A stretch of DNA of 64,000 bases from Pseudomonas sp. L5B5 (GCF_020520285.1 NZ_CP084742.1:4278001-4342000), one strand, 5' to 3'; positions 9,649-19,510 are shown, counted from the stretch's first letter. Numbers and translations: made by a program. Notes: generated from the sequence alone by a model not told the origin.

Positions 9649-10515
9649 TTGAACCTGTTGCAGCACATCGCCCAGTCTCGTCATCTGTTACGCAAATCGG
9701 AGCTCAAGGTCGCCGATCACGTGCTCCTTGATCCTGCGGCCGTGATGCACAGCTCCATGGCGGACCTGGCTCATAGCGTGGGGATCAGCGAGCCGACCAT
9801 CGTGCGCTTCTGCCGGGCCATCGGTTGCTCGGGGTTCCAGGACCTCAAGCTCAAGCTGGCCCAGAGCCTGGCTGCCGGTGCCAGCTTTGGCCAGTTCGCG
9901 ATTCATGAAGACGATTCGGTCGCCGACTACAGCCTGAAAATCTTCGACACCACCCTGCACACCCTGATGGAAGTGCGCGAGAAACTCGATCCGGTGGAGT
10001 TGCAGCGTGCCGTGACCCTCATGTCCCAGGCCCAGCGCGTGGAGTTCTACGGTTTCGGAGCTTCCGGCGCCGTGGCGGCGGATGCCCAGCACAAGTTCTT
10101 CCGCCTGCTGCTGACCGCAGCGGCCTATTCCGACCCGCACATGCAGGCGATGTCGGCGGTGACCCTCAAGCCCACCGACGTGGCGATCTGCATCTCCCAG
10201 TCCGGGCGCTCCAAGGACTTGCTGATCACCGCCAACCTGGTGCGTGAAAGCGGAGCCAGCCTGATTACCCTGTGCCCGAGCCAGACACCGTTGGCCGAAT
10301 TGTCGACGGTCAACCTGGCCATCGACGTGCACGAGGACACCGAGATCTATACCCCGCTGACCTCGCGTATCGCCCACTTGGTGGTGATCGACGTGCTGGC
10401 CATGGGCGTGGCCATGGCCCGTGGCCCGAGCCTGGTCAACCATCTCAAGAGCGTGAAGCGCAGCTTGCGCAGCCTGCGCCTGTCGCCCAAGGCCGTCAAA
10501 GCCCTGGACGACTGA
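9649..10515 (+). CDS. rccR: RpiR/MurR-family carbon regulator RccR
   Basis: This 288-residue transcription factor has an N-terminal RpiR helix-turn-helix (about residues 1-75, ADLAHSVGISEPTIVRFCRAIG) and a C-terminal SIS sugar-phosphate domain (about 120-260, FYGFGASGAVAADAQHKFF and CISQSGRSKDLL). RccR is known in Pseudomonas to sense KDPG and to control glyoxylate-shunt, pyruvate and gluconeogenic genes. I assign it from the sequence type and from the pyc-uvrD neighbourhood. It differs from the HexR I know, so hexR was rejected. The start is TTG, because the only nearby ATG is out of frame; the ribosome site is poor. Confidence 0.82.
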   Translation: MNLLQHIAQSRHLLRKSELKVADHVLLDPAAVMHSSMADLAHSVGISEPTIVRFCRAIGCSGFQDLKLKLAQSLAAGASFGQFAIHEDDSVADYSLKIFDTTLHTLMEVREKLDPVELQRAVTLMSQAQRVEFYGFGASGAVAADAQHKFFRLLLTAAAYSDPHMQAMSAVTLKPTDVAICISQSGRSKDLLITANLVRESGASLITLCPSQTPLAELSTVNLAIDVHEDTEIYTPLTSRIAHLVVIDVLAMGVAMARGPSLVNHLKSVKRSLRSLRLSPKAVKALDD

Positions 10516-10531
10516 GCCGTTAGCGTCCCGG

Positions 10532-10993
10532 TCAGGGCAGCGACGCGTCGTCCTGGTCATCGAGGTCGTCCGGCTTCACTTCCGCCAGGGTACCCGCCGC
10601 GTCTTCGCTGAGGCCGCGCGCCTGGCGCACGGCAGCGATGTCCGGCTTGAAGTCCAGCAGCCTCTGCGCGGCCTGCAATTGGTCGTCGGCTTCCTCGAGC
10701 CGCACCAGCTCCTCGCCATAACCTTCGTAGCACGTGTCATCGTCCGTCAGGTCGTCGATGCGCCGCTGCTTGGCGCTCAGGTTGGCGTGGATCCTTTCCA
10801 GCAGATCCTGGTGCTCGGCAATTTCATCGATGATTTCATCGACTTCCTCGGGGTCGGCCGCAGCGTCGGGCGCCGGCTCCTGGTTCCGACCGGCAGCGAG
10901 GGCAGCCAGGGCCGCCTCTTTGTCCAGGTTGAAGATCGTGGGTTGCCCGGTCGGTGCTGCGCCGGGGGCTTCTTCGTGTTCGGGGGTGGCCAT
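10532..10993 (-). CDS. Acidic coiled-coil protein of unknown function
   Basis: This 153-residue, highly acidic cytoplasmic protein is not one I recognise. It has a disordered N-terminus (PEHEEAPGAAPTGQP), an acidic helix with EEVDEIIDEIAEHQDLLERI (about residues 49-68), a coiled-coil-like centre (about 68-115) and an Asp-rich tail. GGAGAG stands eight bases before the ATG. It converges on rccR with only 16 bases between the stops. No catalytic motif is visible. Confidence 0.6.
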   Translation of the reverse strand: MATPEHEEAPGAAPTGQPTIFNLDKEAALAALAAGRNQEPAPDAAADPEEVDEIIDEIAEHQDLLERIHANLSAKQRRIDDLTDDDTCYEGYGEELVRLEEADDQLQAAQRLLDFKPDIAAVRQARGLSEDAAGTLAEVKPDDLDDQDDASLP

Positions 10994-11128
10994 GGTAGTG
11001 CTCTCCAGAAGGAAACAGGGAGGGGTTGGTCCTGCTCAGTGCTGCGAGGGTGATAATAGAGAGCGGCTATTTTCCGGTTGACCGGAAATCCGGGGAGGCG
11101 ATGTCCATTTTTCAAGGAGCGGCAGTCG

Positions 11129-12865
11129 ATGGTCAGGATTCCAACATATGCACAGGCCTTCGAGGCCCTATGCCACGGGGCGGGGCTGGTGACTGCCGCT
11201 GCCAATGGCTTTTCCGAGCTTCGGTCCTATGAAGGCAGGCAGAAGCTGTACTACAGGAAGGTCAATGGAGTGGAACAAGGGCTGCTGCCGGACCTGCTCG
11301 GGTACCTGGTGCAGGACGACCAGGCGCTGGCCCGTGCGCTCCAGCATTATCTGGACCAATACGAGCATGTCTTCTCGATATTGAGGTCACGCCCGATCCT
11401 CACTTACCAGGACTACCCAACGGGGATCGCCCGGTTCCTGGATACGTGGGTGCTACCGCAACTGGCGGTACTTTTGCATCGGTTGGGCGACAAGCTCTCT
11501 CCTCGAACGACGCTCCATCATTTCCACGCCCTGCTGGTCAGCCACGGGGCTGGCGACCTGAAGGCTTCTTCCCTGAAGGCCTACGTAAAAAGCCTGGTTC
11601 CAGCCACGGTGGAAGCTCCGGATTTTTTCTATGCCCTGGATAAGACCAGCGATAAATCCCATAAGAAACTCTCCACGATCAACGCCGAGATCGAGAGCCT
11701 CGGGGCGGAGATTTCATCCAGCAAGCTGACTGCGGCGCAGCAGCAGGAACTGCTGGACACCATTGGTGGCGCGTACCGGGCGGCGACTGCGCTCAACCGT
11801 TTTTCCGAGATGTACAGTGCTGCCCAGGTTGATTCGAAGAGCACCTTGGTAGAGCGTTTTCGTCATCATTACGAAGCCGTCTACGGGCGTCGGAAGCAGG
11901 ATCGGTTGCTGATTGCGCATCTCAGACTGTTCGATGGAGTCATCGCTTCCCGCCTGTCCAGTGCCGATCAAAACCCTTACTTTGAGTACATATTCGCTAC
12001 CTTTTCACAACAAGTCGCCGCCAGGTCGATTGAGGAATTTGAACCCCTCTACCAGCTTATGCTGGCTACTGAGGAAGTCCCCCGGGTTGCCGTGGTGATC
12101 GAGCAGGCGTTCGCCAGGCTGGAGCGGCATTCGGACTACCCACTGTTTGCGGCCTTTGGAGTGCAGGCACGGGCCGCCCTGGCCCTGGAGGAGGGCGAGA
12201 CAGCGCGGGCCCTGGAGCTTTATCGGAGCGTCTTGCCCTACGTGGAAAAACAGCAGTTGGGGCATCTGGGGTTCTTCGCCGCGTCCTATGTCATCGCCCT
12301 GGAAGTGATGCAGGAAACGCCCATGGCGCACGGTCTCCAGAACCCCCTGATCAGCTACAGGATCGAGTCGGAGCCACAGATCGCTGAATTGCATGGGGCC
12401 TGGCCTACGGTTTTCACTCCCTTCAATGATCTGCCCGAATGGCCCGCCCCGGTGCGAGCGGTGTTTGCCTCGATCAAGGAGTTCAACCGGGACATGTTGG
12501 AACTGGCGCGAATTCCCCGGGAGATCTACTGCAACCCGTTGAAGAAGCTCGACGGATTCATGGGAGCGTTCTTCCAGCTGCTTGGGGAGAAGGGCGATGA
12601 GGGCCAGTTCGGCAAGTTGATCTGCAAGGCGATCAAGAGCAAGGACAGGGCACGCTCGGTATTGAGCATGCACACCGCCACGCCCTATGAAGTCCTGCGC
12701 GATGAACACCTGTACGCGCAAACGCTGTTCGGTGGCCGCAAGCTGTATTTCCAGCTCAACCCGCACTTGCATGCGTACTGCCGGTTACCGGACGCCCACA
12801 AGAAACTCATCCTGCAGGCCCTGGGCCCGGACCGTTACCGACAGGACTCCCAGCAGGCCGTTTGA
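11129..12865 (+). CDS. Large soluble protein of unknown function
   Basis: This protein of about 578 residues has no signal peptide or membrane helix and no motif I recognise. It looks mostly alpha-helical. The stretch at about residues 185-215 (KKLSTINAEIESLGAEISSS) suggests a coiled coil, and the centre (about 310-400) reads like helical repeats (LYQLMLATEEVPRVAVVIEQ, then ALALEEGETARALELYRS), perhaps TPR-like. The ATG has a good AAGGAGC ten bases upstream, which favours it over an in-frame ATG 17 codons earlier. Its base composition looks a little less GC-rich than its neighbours. It stands alone between the acidic protein and a small gene on the pycR side. Confidence 0.7.
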   Translation: MVRIPTYAQAFEALCHGAGLVTAAANGFSELRSYEGRQKLYYRKVNGVEQGLLPDLLGYLVQDDQALARALQHYLDQYEHVFSILRSRPILTYQDYPTGIARFLDTWVLPQLAVLLHRLGDKLSPRTTLHHFHALLVSHGAGDLKASSLKAYVKSLVPATVEAPDFFYALDKTSDKSHKKLSTINAEIESLGAEISSSKLTAAQQQELLDTIGGAYRAATALNRFSEMYSAAQVDSKSTLVERFRHHYEAVYGRRKQDRLLIAHLRLFDGVIASRLSSADQNPYFEYIFATFSQQVAARSIEEFEPLYQLMLATEEVPRVAVVIEQAFARLERHSDYPLFAAFGVQARAALALEEGETARALELYRSVLPYVEKQQLGHLGFFAASYVIALEVMQETPMAHGLQNPLISYRIESEPQIAELHGAWPTVFTPFNDLPEWPAPVRAVFASIKEFNRDMLELARIPREIYCNPLKKLDGFMGAFFQLLGEKGDEGQFGKLICKAIKSKDRARSVLSMHTATPYEVLRDEHLYAQTLFGGRKLYFQLNPHLHAYCRLPDAHKKLILQALGPDRYRQDSQQAV

Positions 12866-12985
12866 GCCCTGGCGGCGCCGTTCGTCGAGCGACGCAAGCT
12901 TCATCGTTCTGTTACTCCAGTGACGTACAACTGTCATCGGGGTAGCGCATCGTGAAGCCTCCGTACTCGCATTGGGAGACTCGAA

Positions 12986-13198
12986 ATGGCCCGGCCTTAC
13001 GAAGACAGCAACAGCGCAGTCAAGACCCGTCGTCAGCAGGAAGACCAACGCCGCATGGAATTTCGCCGTGCGATCGAACACCGCTCCGAGCTGCGTCGCC
13101 TGCAACAGGAAATCAACGACTACCCCGAGCTCGATGCCGTCAATTACTGGCAGGCAGCGGCGGCAGCTTCCCGTCAAACCGTTCAACCAGCCCGCTGA
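12986..13198 (+). CDS. Small charged protein, possibly PA3496-like
   Basis: This 70-residue protein is rich in Arg, Glu and Gln (KTRRQQEDQRRMEFRRAIEH at about residues 13-32), with a predicted long helix and a QEINDYPELDAVNYW segment. It resembles the short Pseudomonas proteins grouped as PA3496-like, although I hold this only loosely. GGGAGA lies six bases before the ATG, which supports translation. Its 3' end overlaps the 3' end of pycR by 59 bases on the opposite strand. Confidence 0.6.
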   Translation: MARPYEDSNSAVKTRRQQEDQRRMEFRRAIEHRSELRRLQQEINDYPELDAVNYWQAAAAASRQTVQPAR

Positions 13199-14102
13199 TC
13201 TGCACCCGTTCGCTGCGGATGAATCCCAGGAACGCATGCGCTACCGGTGACAGGCGTTTGGCCTTGGCCTGCACCAGGCACCAGCTGCGAAGCAATGGCA
13301 GCTCTTCGACCGGCAACTCGATCAGGCCGCCGGTCGCCAACTCGAGGTTCAGGGCGTGGCGCGTCAGCAAGGCCACGCCCAGGCCTGCCCGGACGCATTC
13401 GCGTTGTGCTTCCGCCGATGACACCTCGAGGACCTGGGTGAAGTGCACGCGCTTTTCCTTGAAGTACTCCTCGCAGGCCAGGCGGGTGCCCGAGCCCTGT
13501 TCGCGCAGCACCAGGGTGTAGGGCTCCAGGTCCTGCAGGCGCAGCGCTCCCATGTGGCTCAGCGGATGGTCCGGCGGGGCCACGGCGACGATGGGGTTGT
13601 TGAGGAAGGGCAGGAACTCCAGCTCCATGTCCTGGGGCACCATGGACATGATCACCAGGTCGTCGCGGTTGTCCGAAAGGCGGCGGATCACCTGGGCGCG
13701 GTTGACCACGGTCAGTTGCAGATGGACTTCCGGGTGCTGGCGCTTGAAGGCGGCGAACAGATGCGGCACGAAGTACTTGGCGCTGGACTCCACTGCCAGC
13801 TTGAGCTGGCCCTGCAGCGAACCCTGCATGTCGGAGAGCTGCATGTCGAGGTTCTCCAGGCGCCCGAAGATGTCCCGGCTGGCCCGTTGCAGGGCCTCGG
13901 CGGCTTCGGTCATGTAGAGCTTCTTGCCGACATAGTCGAACAGCGGCTGGCCGATCAACTCTTCAAGCTGACGGATCTGCAGGCTGACCGCAGGCTGGGT
14001 CAGGGACATTTCCTCGGCGGCGCGGCTGTAGGAGCGTAGATCGCAGACTTCGTTGAAGATTTGCAGCTGACGCAATGTCAGTCTCATCAGGGACTTGCGC
14101 AT
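13140..14102 (-). CDS. pycR: LysR-type regulator of pyruvate carboxylase, PycR
   Basis: This LysR regulator of 320 residues has an N-terminal winged helix-turn-helix (about residues 5-65, LRQLQIFNEVCDLRSYSRAA and LTQPAVSLQIRQLEEL) and a periplasmic-binding-like effector domain (about 90-300). It is divergent from pycA, the arrangement described for PycR of P. aeruginosa, where it affects pyruvate carboxylase and virulence. I chose the ATG that gives MRKSLMRLTLRQLQIF, with GAGAG close upstream; an ATG eleven codons earlier is less likely. Palindromes in the shared promoter are candidate binding sites. Confidence 0.85.
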   Translation of the reverse strand: MRKSLMRLTLRQLQIFNEVCDLRSYSRAAEEMSLTQPAVSLQIRQLEELIGQPLFDYVGKKLYMTEAAEALQRASRDIFGRLENLDMQLSDMQGSLQGQLKLAVESSAKYFVPHLFAAFKRQHPEVHLQLTVVNRAQVIRRLSDNRDDLVIMSMVPQDMELEFLPFLNNPIVAVAPPDHPLSHMGALRLQDLEPYTLVLREQGSGTRLACEEYFKEKRVHFTQVLEVSSAEAQRECVRAGLGVALLTRHALNLELATGGLIELPVEELPLLRSWCLVQAKAKRLSPVAHAFLGFIRSERVQISGLVERFDGKLPPLPASN

Positions 14103-14139
14103 ATCTCTCAGGCTCGCACCCAGGGTTCGTGACAAAACT

Positions 14140-14155
14140 ATAAGTCTTTACTTAT
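14140..14155. promoter_or_regulatory. LysR-type operator candidate 1 (pycR/pycA)
   Basis: ATAAGT-CTTT-ACTTAT is a perfect 16-base inverted repeat in the divergent promoter, 38 bases before the pycR start. Its shape (AT-rich arms, T...A core) fits a LysR autoregulatory site. Binding by PycR is inference. Confidence 0.5.
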
Positions 14156-14163
14156 GGTCATCC

Positions 14164-14175
14164 CAATAATTATTG
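14164..14175. promoter_or_regulatory. AT-rich palindrome 2 (pycR/pycA)
   Basis: CAATAATTATTG is a perfect 12-base palindrome eight bases past the first inverted repeat on the pycA side. Together they could form the recognition and activation half-sites of a LysR tetramer. Confidence 0.4.
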
Positions 14176-14292
14176 ATTTTTGTTAATCCCTTCGCGGAGC
14201 TAGTGTGTCGCTGCGACTGACTTGAAACATTTGGTCACGCGCCGACTCGGTCTAGCGGGTCGTTTGTTTCAATGGCTCAAGGGAAATTCCAA

Positions 14293-15708
<1,416 letters not shown>

Positions 15709-15728
15709 ACAAGCAGCGGCAAGCGTTT

Positions 15729-15794
15729 AGCGACAAGCGCCAAGCTAGAGCCGATCGGCTTTTACTTGCAGCTTGTCGCTCGCAGCTTGTCGCT
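15729..15794 (+). repeat. Direct/inverted repeat between pycA and pycB
   Basis: The 13-mer GCAGCTTGTCGCT occurs twice, 14 bases apart (15768-15780 and 15782-15794). Its inverted 10-base core AGCGACAAGC lies at 15729-15738, so the RNA can fold into either of two mutually exclusive stems. A GCCGATCGGC palindrome (15750-15759) sits in the loop. There is no T tract. It could tune pycA:pycB transcript ratios, or be a common Pseudomonas intergenic repeat. Confidence 0.6.
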
Positions 15795-15808
15795 AAGAGG
15801 AGATAAGA

Positions 15809-17617
15809 ATGTCCAAGAAGATCTTTGTTACCGACACCATCCTGCGTGACGCCCACCAGTCCTTGCTGGCGACCCGCATGCGCACCGACGACATGCTGCC
15901 GATCTGCGACAAGCTCGACAAGGTCGGCTACTGGTCCCTGGAAGTCTGGGGTGGCGCGACCTTCGACGCCTGCGTGCGCTTCCTCAAGGAAGACCCGTGG
16001 GAGCGCCTGCGCCAGCTGCGCGCCGCGCTGCCCAATACCCGCCTGCAAATGCTCCTGCGCGGCCAGAACCTGCTGGGCTACCGCCATTACAGCGACGACG
16101 TGGTCAAGGCCTTCGTGGCCAAGGCGGCGGTCAACGGCATCGACGTGTTCCGCATCTTCGACGCCATGAACGACGTGCGTAACCTGCGCGTGGCCATCGA
16201 AGCGGTGAAGGCTGCCGGCAAGCACGCCCAGGGCACCATCGCCTACACCACCAGCCCGGTGCACACCATCAAGGCGTTCGTGGCCCAGGCCAAGCAGATG
16301 GAAGCCATGGGGTGCGACTCGGTGGCGATCAAGGACATGGCCGGCCTGCTGACCCCGTATGCCACCGGCGAGCTGGTCAAGGCGCTGAAGACCGAGCAGT
16401 CGCTGCCGGTGTTCATCCACTCCCACGACACCGCCGGCCTGGCCGCGATGTGCCAGCTCAAGGCCATCGAGAATGGCGCCGACCACATCGACACCGCGAT
16501 CTCCAGCTTCGCCTGGGGCACCAGCCACCCGGGCACCGAGTCCATGGTCGCGGCCCTGAAGGGCAGCGAGTTCGACACCGGCCTGGACCTGGAACTGCTG
16601 CAGGAAATCGGCCTGTACTTCTACGCCGTGCGCAAGAAGTACCACCAGTTTGAAAGCGAATTCACCGCCGTGGACACCCGTGTGCAGGTCAACCAGGTGC
16701 CGGGCGGGATGATTTCCAACCTGGCCAACCAGCTCAAGGAGCAGGGCGCCCTGAACCGCATGAACGAAGTACTGGCGGAGATTCCGCGGGTCCGTCACGA
16801 CCTGGGCTACCCACCGCTGGTGACCCCGACGTCGCAGATCGTCGGCACCCAGGCGTTCTTCAACGTCCTGGCCGGCGAGCGCTACAAGACCATCACCAAC
16901 GAAGTGAAACTTTACCTGCAAGGCGGCTACGGCAAGGCCCCGGGTGAGGTCGACGAGAAACTGCGGCGCCAGGCCATCGGCAGCGAGGAGGTGATCGACG
17001 TCCGTCCGGCCGACCTGCTGAAGCCGGAAATGACCAAGTTGCGTGGCGAAATCGGCGCGTTGGCCAAGTCCGAAGAGGACGTGCTGACCTACGCCATGTT
17101 CCCGGACATCGGGCGCAAGTTCCTCGAAGAGCGTGAGGCCGGCACCCTGGTACCGGAAGTGCTGCTGCCGATCCCCGAGGCCGGTGGCGTCAGCAAGCCG
17201 GGCGGCGAGGGCGTGCCCACCGAGTTCGTCATCGACGTCCATGGCGAGACCTACCGCGTCGACATTACCGGTGTCGGTGTGAAGGCCGAAGGCAAGCGCC
17301 ACTTCTACCTGTCCATCGACGGCATGCCGGAAGAAGTGGTGTTCGAGCCGCTCAACGAGTTCGTCGGCGGCGGCACCAGCAAGCGCAAGCAGGCCAGCGC
17401 CCCGGGTCATGTCAGCACCACCATGCCGGGCAACATCGTCGATGTGCTGGTCAAGGAAGGCGACGTGGTCAAGGCCGGCCAGGCCGTGCTGATCACCGAA
17501 GCCATGAAGATGGAGACCGAAGTCCAGGCGGCCATCGCCGGCAAGGTCGTGGCCATCCACGTGGCCAAGGGCGACCGGGTCAACCCGGGCGAAATCCTGA
17601 TCGAGATCGAAGGCTGA
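15809..17617 (+). CDS. pycB: Pyruvate carboxylase subunit B (OadA-like, biotinylated)
   Basis: This 602-residue carboxyltransferase moves the carboxyl group from biotin to pyruvate. The N-terminal HMGL-like TIM barrel (about residues 1-270) begins FVTDTILRDAHQSLLATRMR. It is followed by the conserved carboxylase domain (about 290-500) and a biotinyl domain (about 530-602) with EAMKMETE; the biotinylated lysine is K567. The sequence resembles oxaloacetate decarboxylase alpha, but pairing with pycA and pycR, and the absence of beta and gamma sodium-pump subunits, point to pyruvate carboxylase. GAGGAGA precedes the ATG. Confidence 0.93.
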   Translation: MSKKIFVTDTILRDAHQSLLATRMRTDDMLPICDKLDKVGYWSLEVWGGATFDACVRFLKEDPWERLRQLRAALPNTRLQMLLRGQNLLGYRHYSDDVVKAFVAKAAVNGIDVFRIFDAMNDVRNLRVAIEAVKAAGKHAQGTIAYTTSPVHTIKAFVAQAKQMEAMGCDSVAIKDMAGLLTPYATGELVKALKTEQSLPVFIHSHDTAGLAAMCQLKAIENGADHIDTAISSFAWGTSHPGTESMVAALKGSEFDTGLDLELLQEIGLYFYAVRKKYHQFESEFTAVDTRVQVNQVPGGMISNLANQLKEQGALNRMNEVLAEIPRVRHDLGYPPLVTPTSQIVGTQAFFNVLAGERYKTITNEVKLYLQGGYGKAPGEVDEKLRRQAIGSEEVIDVRPADLLKPEMTKLRGEIGALAKSEEDVLTYAMFPDIGRKFLEEREAGTLVPEVLLPIPEAGGVSKPGGEGVPTEFVIDVHGETYRVDITGVGVKAEGKRHFYLSIDGMPEEVVFEPLNEFVGGGTSKRKQASAPGHVSTTMPGNIVDVLVKEGDVVKAGQAVLITEAMKMETEVQAAIAGKVVAIHVAKGDRVNPGEILIEIEG

Positions 17618-17649
17618 GTTCAGGCCCTCATCTGCAACTGTTTACCTCG

Positions 17650-17674
17650 GGGGGGCTACGGCCTCCCTTTTTTT
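17650..17674 (+). terminator. Rho-independent terminator of pycAB
   Basis: GGGGGGC-TACG-GCCTCCC, seven pairs with one G-U pair, is followed by seven T residues 32 bases after the pycB stop. Confidence 0.85.
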
Positions 17675-17694
17675 GTCTTTCTAAAATGTAATTT

Positions 17695-17817
17695 AATGCA
17701 TTTTAAACAAGGATATTTTGTTGAAAATGCATTTTGATGCACTTTTTTGGGCCATGTCGGTGAATGTATGCATTATAATACATGAATGACTGATTCGAAT
17801 GCCTACTGAAATGCATT
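17695..17817 (+). promoter_or_regulatory. AT-rich hipA promoter with four AATGCATT-type sites
   Basis: The palindrome AATGCATT occurs at 17695-17702, 17726-17733 (extended to AAAATGCATTTT) and 17810-17817. A near copy, TATGCATT, lies at 17767-17774 and abuts a consensus -10 hexamer TATAAT (17774-17779). No good -35 is visible. The segment is strikingly AT-rich against its surroundings. Repeated palindromes around the promoter suggest cooperative autorepression by the Xre-type partner, as in hip operons; that is inference. Confidence 0.65.
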
Positions 17818-17834
17818 AAATTGCAGGTGCTCAA

Positions 17835-19160
17835 ATGCTTCGGCTGACGTTGCAACTCTATTGCGCAGGGGCGTGGGCCGACGCCATGACCCTGACCTTC
17901 GACCAACCTGAAGCGGGTTTTGCCAGCCCTTGCAGCTTTGGTTATGTCCCGCAGTATCTGGTGGATAACCTGGAAGCTACTGGCAGCCCGCTCGCCCGTT
18001 CGGTCAGTGCACAGATACCTTTGGGTTGGGAGCCTTGGCGTGAAGCCCAGGCCCCGGCCTTTGTCTATGACATCGCCCCTGCGGGCGCGGCCAAGCGTTT
18101 TCTGCTGACGCACATGGGGCGTGAACGGCCTGAAGATCTGGCGCCCGAGTTGTTTCTGCTGGCGCGATCCACACCGTCACCTATTGGCAACCTGCGGATC
18201 AAGGAGTCGCTGGCGACCCTGGACGAACGTCCGGCGCTGGGCTTCTCGCGCGAGGATGTGGTGACTCGTGACAACCGTTTTCTCGAGTATGTCCATGAGC
18301 AGGGAGCGGCGATTGGGGGAGCCACTGGAGCTGGGGGCGAAGCCCCCAAGTTGCTGCTGACCGAGAGTCACGAGGGGCTGTTGTACCCCGATGCAGTGCT
18401 TGAAGATGGCTTGGCGGTGCAGCACTGGTTCGTGAAGTTCCCTCGTAACCAGGCTACGCAGAACGACTGCGACATCCTCAGAAGCGAGTTCCATTACTAC
18501 CGGGCCTTGCAGCAACTGGGAGTCGATACGGTGCCGTCGCAAGGCTTGGCCCTGGAGGAGGCTCGCAAGCCCAGCCTGTGGATGCAGCGCTTTGACCGGC
18601 GAGTGTCGGAGGCGGGGGTCGAGCGGCTGGCAGTGGAGTCGATCTATTCCCTGGCCGGGCTGGTCGGTTATGGCCACGGCATGCGCCACACCGAGGTCCT
18701 GGGGATACTTGCGGAGCTGTGGCGAATCACCGGCCAGGAGTCGCAGCTGCCCGAACTGGTGGCGGATTATCTGCGACGAGACCTGCTCAACAAGATCCTC
18801 GGCAACTCGGATAACCATGGGCGCAATATCGCGATCATCCGCAGCGAAGACGCGGTGCAACTGGCGCCGATCTACGATCTGGCGCCCATGGTCATGGACG
18901 AGGAAGGCATTACCCGGACCCTCAAATGGCCCGGGCGCATGGAAGTGGCTGGTGACGTCGACTGGCGCCTGGTGTGCGCCAGCCTCAAGCCGTTGCTCGA
19001 TCCCGAGGCCGCGCTGACGCGCCTGCGCGCGGATGCCGAACAGCTGCGGGCCCTGCCGGACCTGTTGAGTGCCAGTGGCTTGCCCGAAGCCACCCTGAAC
19101 CATCCGCGCATTCACTTGCGCCACCTGGACCGACGCCTGCAGGAGTGGGGATTGCGATGA
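17835..19160 (+). CDS. HipA-family kinase-like protein (toxin-like)
   Basis: This 441-residue HipA-domain protein carries the kinase signatures FDRR (about residues 254-257), GNSDNHGRN (about 321-329, catalytic loop with Asp and Asn) and IYDLAPM (about 345-351, the metal-binding Asp). HipA kinases phosphorylate translation factors such as glutamyl-tRNA synthetase and cause dormancy. The ribosome site AGGTG precedes the ATG by six bases. The stop overlaps the next gene's start as ATGA, so the two are translationally coupled. In classical hipBA the antitoxin comes first; here the order is hipA then Xre gene. It could act as a toxin or as a regulatory kinase. Confidence 0.8.
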   Translation: MLRLTLQLYCAGAWADAMTLTFDQPEAGFASPCSFGYVPQYLVDNLEATGSPLARSVSAQIPLGWEPWREAQAPAFVYDIAPAGAAKRFLLTHMGRERPEDLAPELFLLARSTPSPIGNLRIKESLATLDERPALGFSREDVVTRDNRFLEYVHEQGAAIGGATGAGGEAPKLLLTESHEGLLYPDAVLEDGLAVQHWFVKFPRNQATQNDCDILRSEFHYYRALQQLGVDTVPSQGLALEEARKPSLWMQRFDRRVSEAGVERLAVESIYSLAGLVGYGHGMRHTEVLGILAELWRITGQESQLPELVADYLRRDLLNKILGNSDNHGRNIAIIRSEDAVQLAPIYDLAPMVMDEEGITRTLKWPGRMEVAGDVDWRLVCASLKPLLDPEAALTRLRADAEQLRALPDLLSASGLPEATLNHPRIHLRHLDRRLQEWGLR

Positions 19161-19507
19161 GTATGACGGTGGAAGAACGCGGGACTCTGATCGACGACAT
19201 TCAGCAGGAAATGGCTGCCGGTCGCCTGCCGATTGGCGATGCGGTCAAGCGCCTGCGCACTGAAGTCACGGGGCTGCAGCAGAACCTGTTCGCCCGGATG
19301 TGCCGGATTTCCCTGCGCACCCTGATCCATATCGAACACGGTGACGGCAATCCGACCCTCAAGTCGCTGAACGCCGTGTTCAAGCCCTTCGGCCTGCAGA
19401 TGGGCGTGGTGAAAGTGCAGAAGACCAGCCGAGCCCGTTCGCTGCTCAATGAGCTTGAGCGCTCGGAAAGGAGCCCGGTTACCCCGGGCCCATCAGTGCT
19501 CACCTGA
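19157..19507 (+). CDS. Xre-type HTH protein, putative HipB-like antitoxin
   Basis: This 116-residue protein has an N-terminal helix (about residues 5-35) and a helix-turn-helix (about 40-85, LFARMCRISLRTLIHIEHGD, then NPTLKSLNAVFKPFGLQ). The C-terminal tail is basic and may be disordered. It overlaps hipA by four bases (ATGA). It is the obvious partner of HipA and the likely binder of the AATGCATT sites. Its stop is four bases from the stop of the convergent permease gene. Confidence 0.72.
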   Translation: MSMTVEERGTLIDDIQQEMAAGRLPIGDAVKRLRTEVTGLQQNLFARMCRISLRTLIHIEHGDGNPTLKSLNAVFKPFGLQMGVVKVQKTSRARSLLNELERSERSPVTPGPSVLT

Positions 19508-19510
19508 GCC

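Noticed and set aside
9649..10515. Assignment as hexR
   Set aside because: The sequence is RpiR-family but differs from the HexR N-terminus I know, and edd, zwf or glk are not adjacent; the pyc-uvrD neighbourhood fits rccR.
15809..17617. Oxaloacetate decarboxylase alpha subunit
   Set aside because: Sequence alone would allow it, but beta and gamma sodium-pump subunits are absent and pycA and pycR are adjacent.
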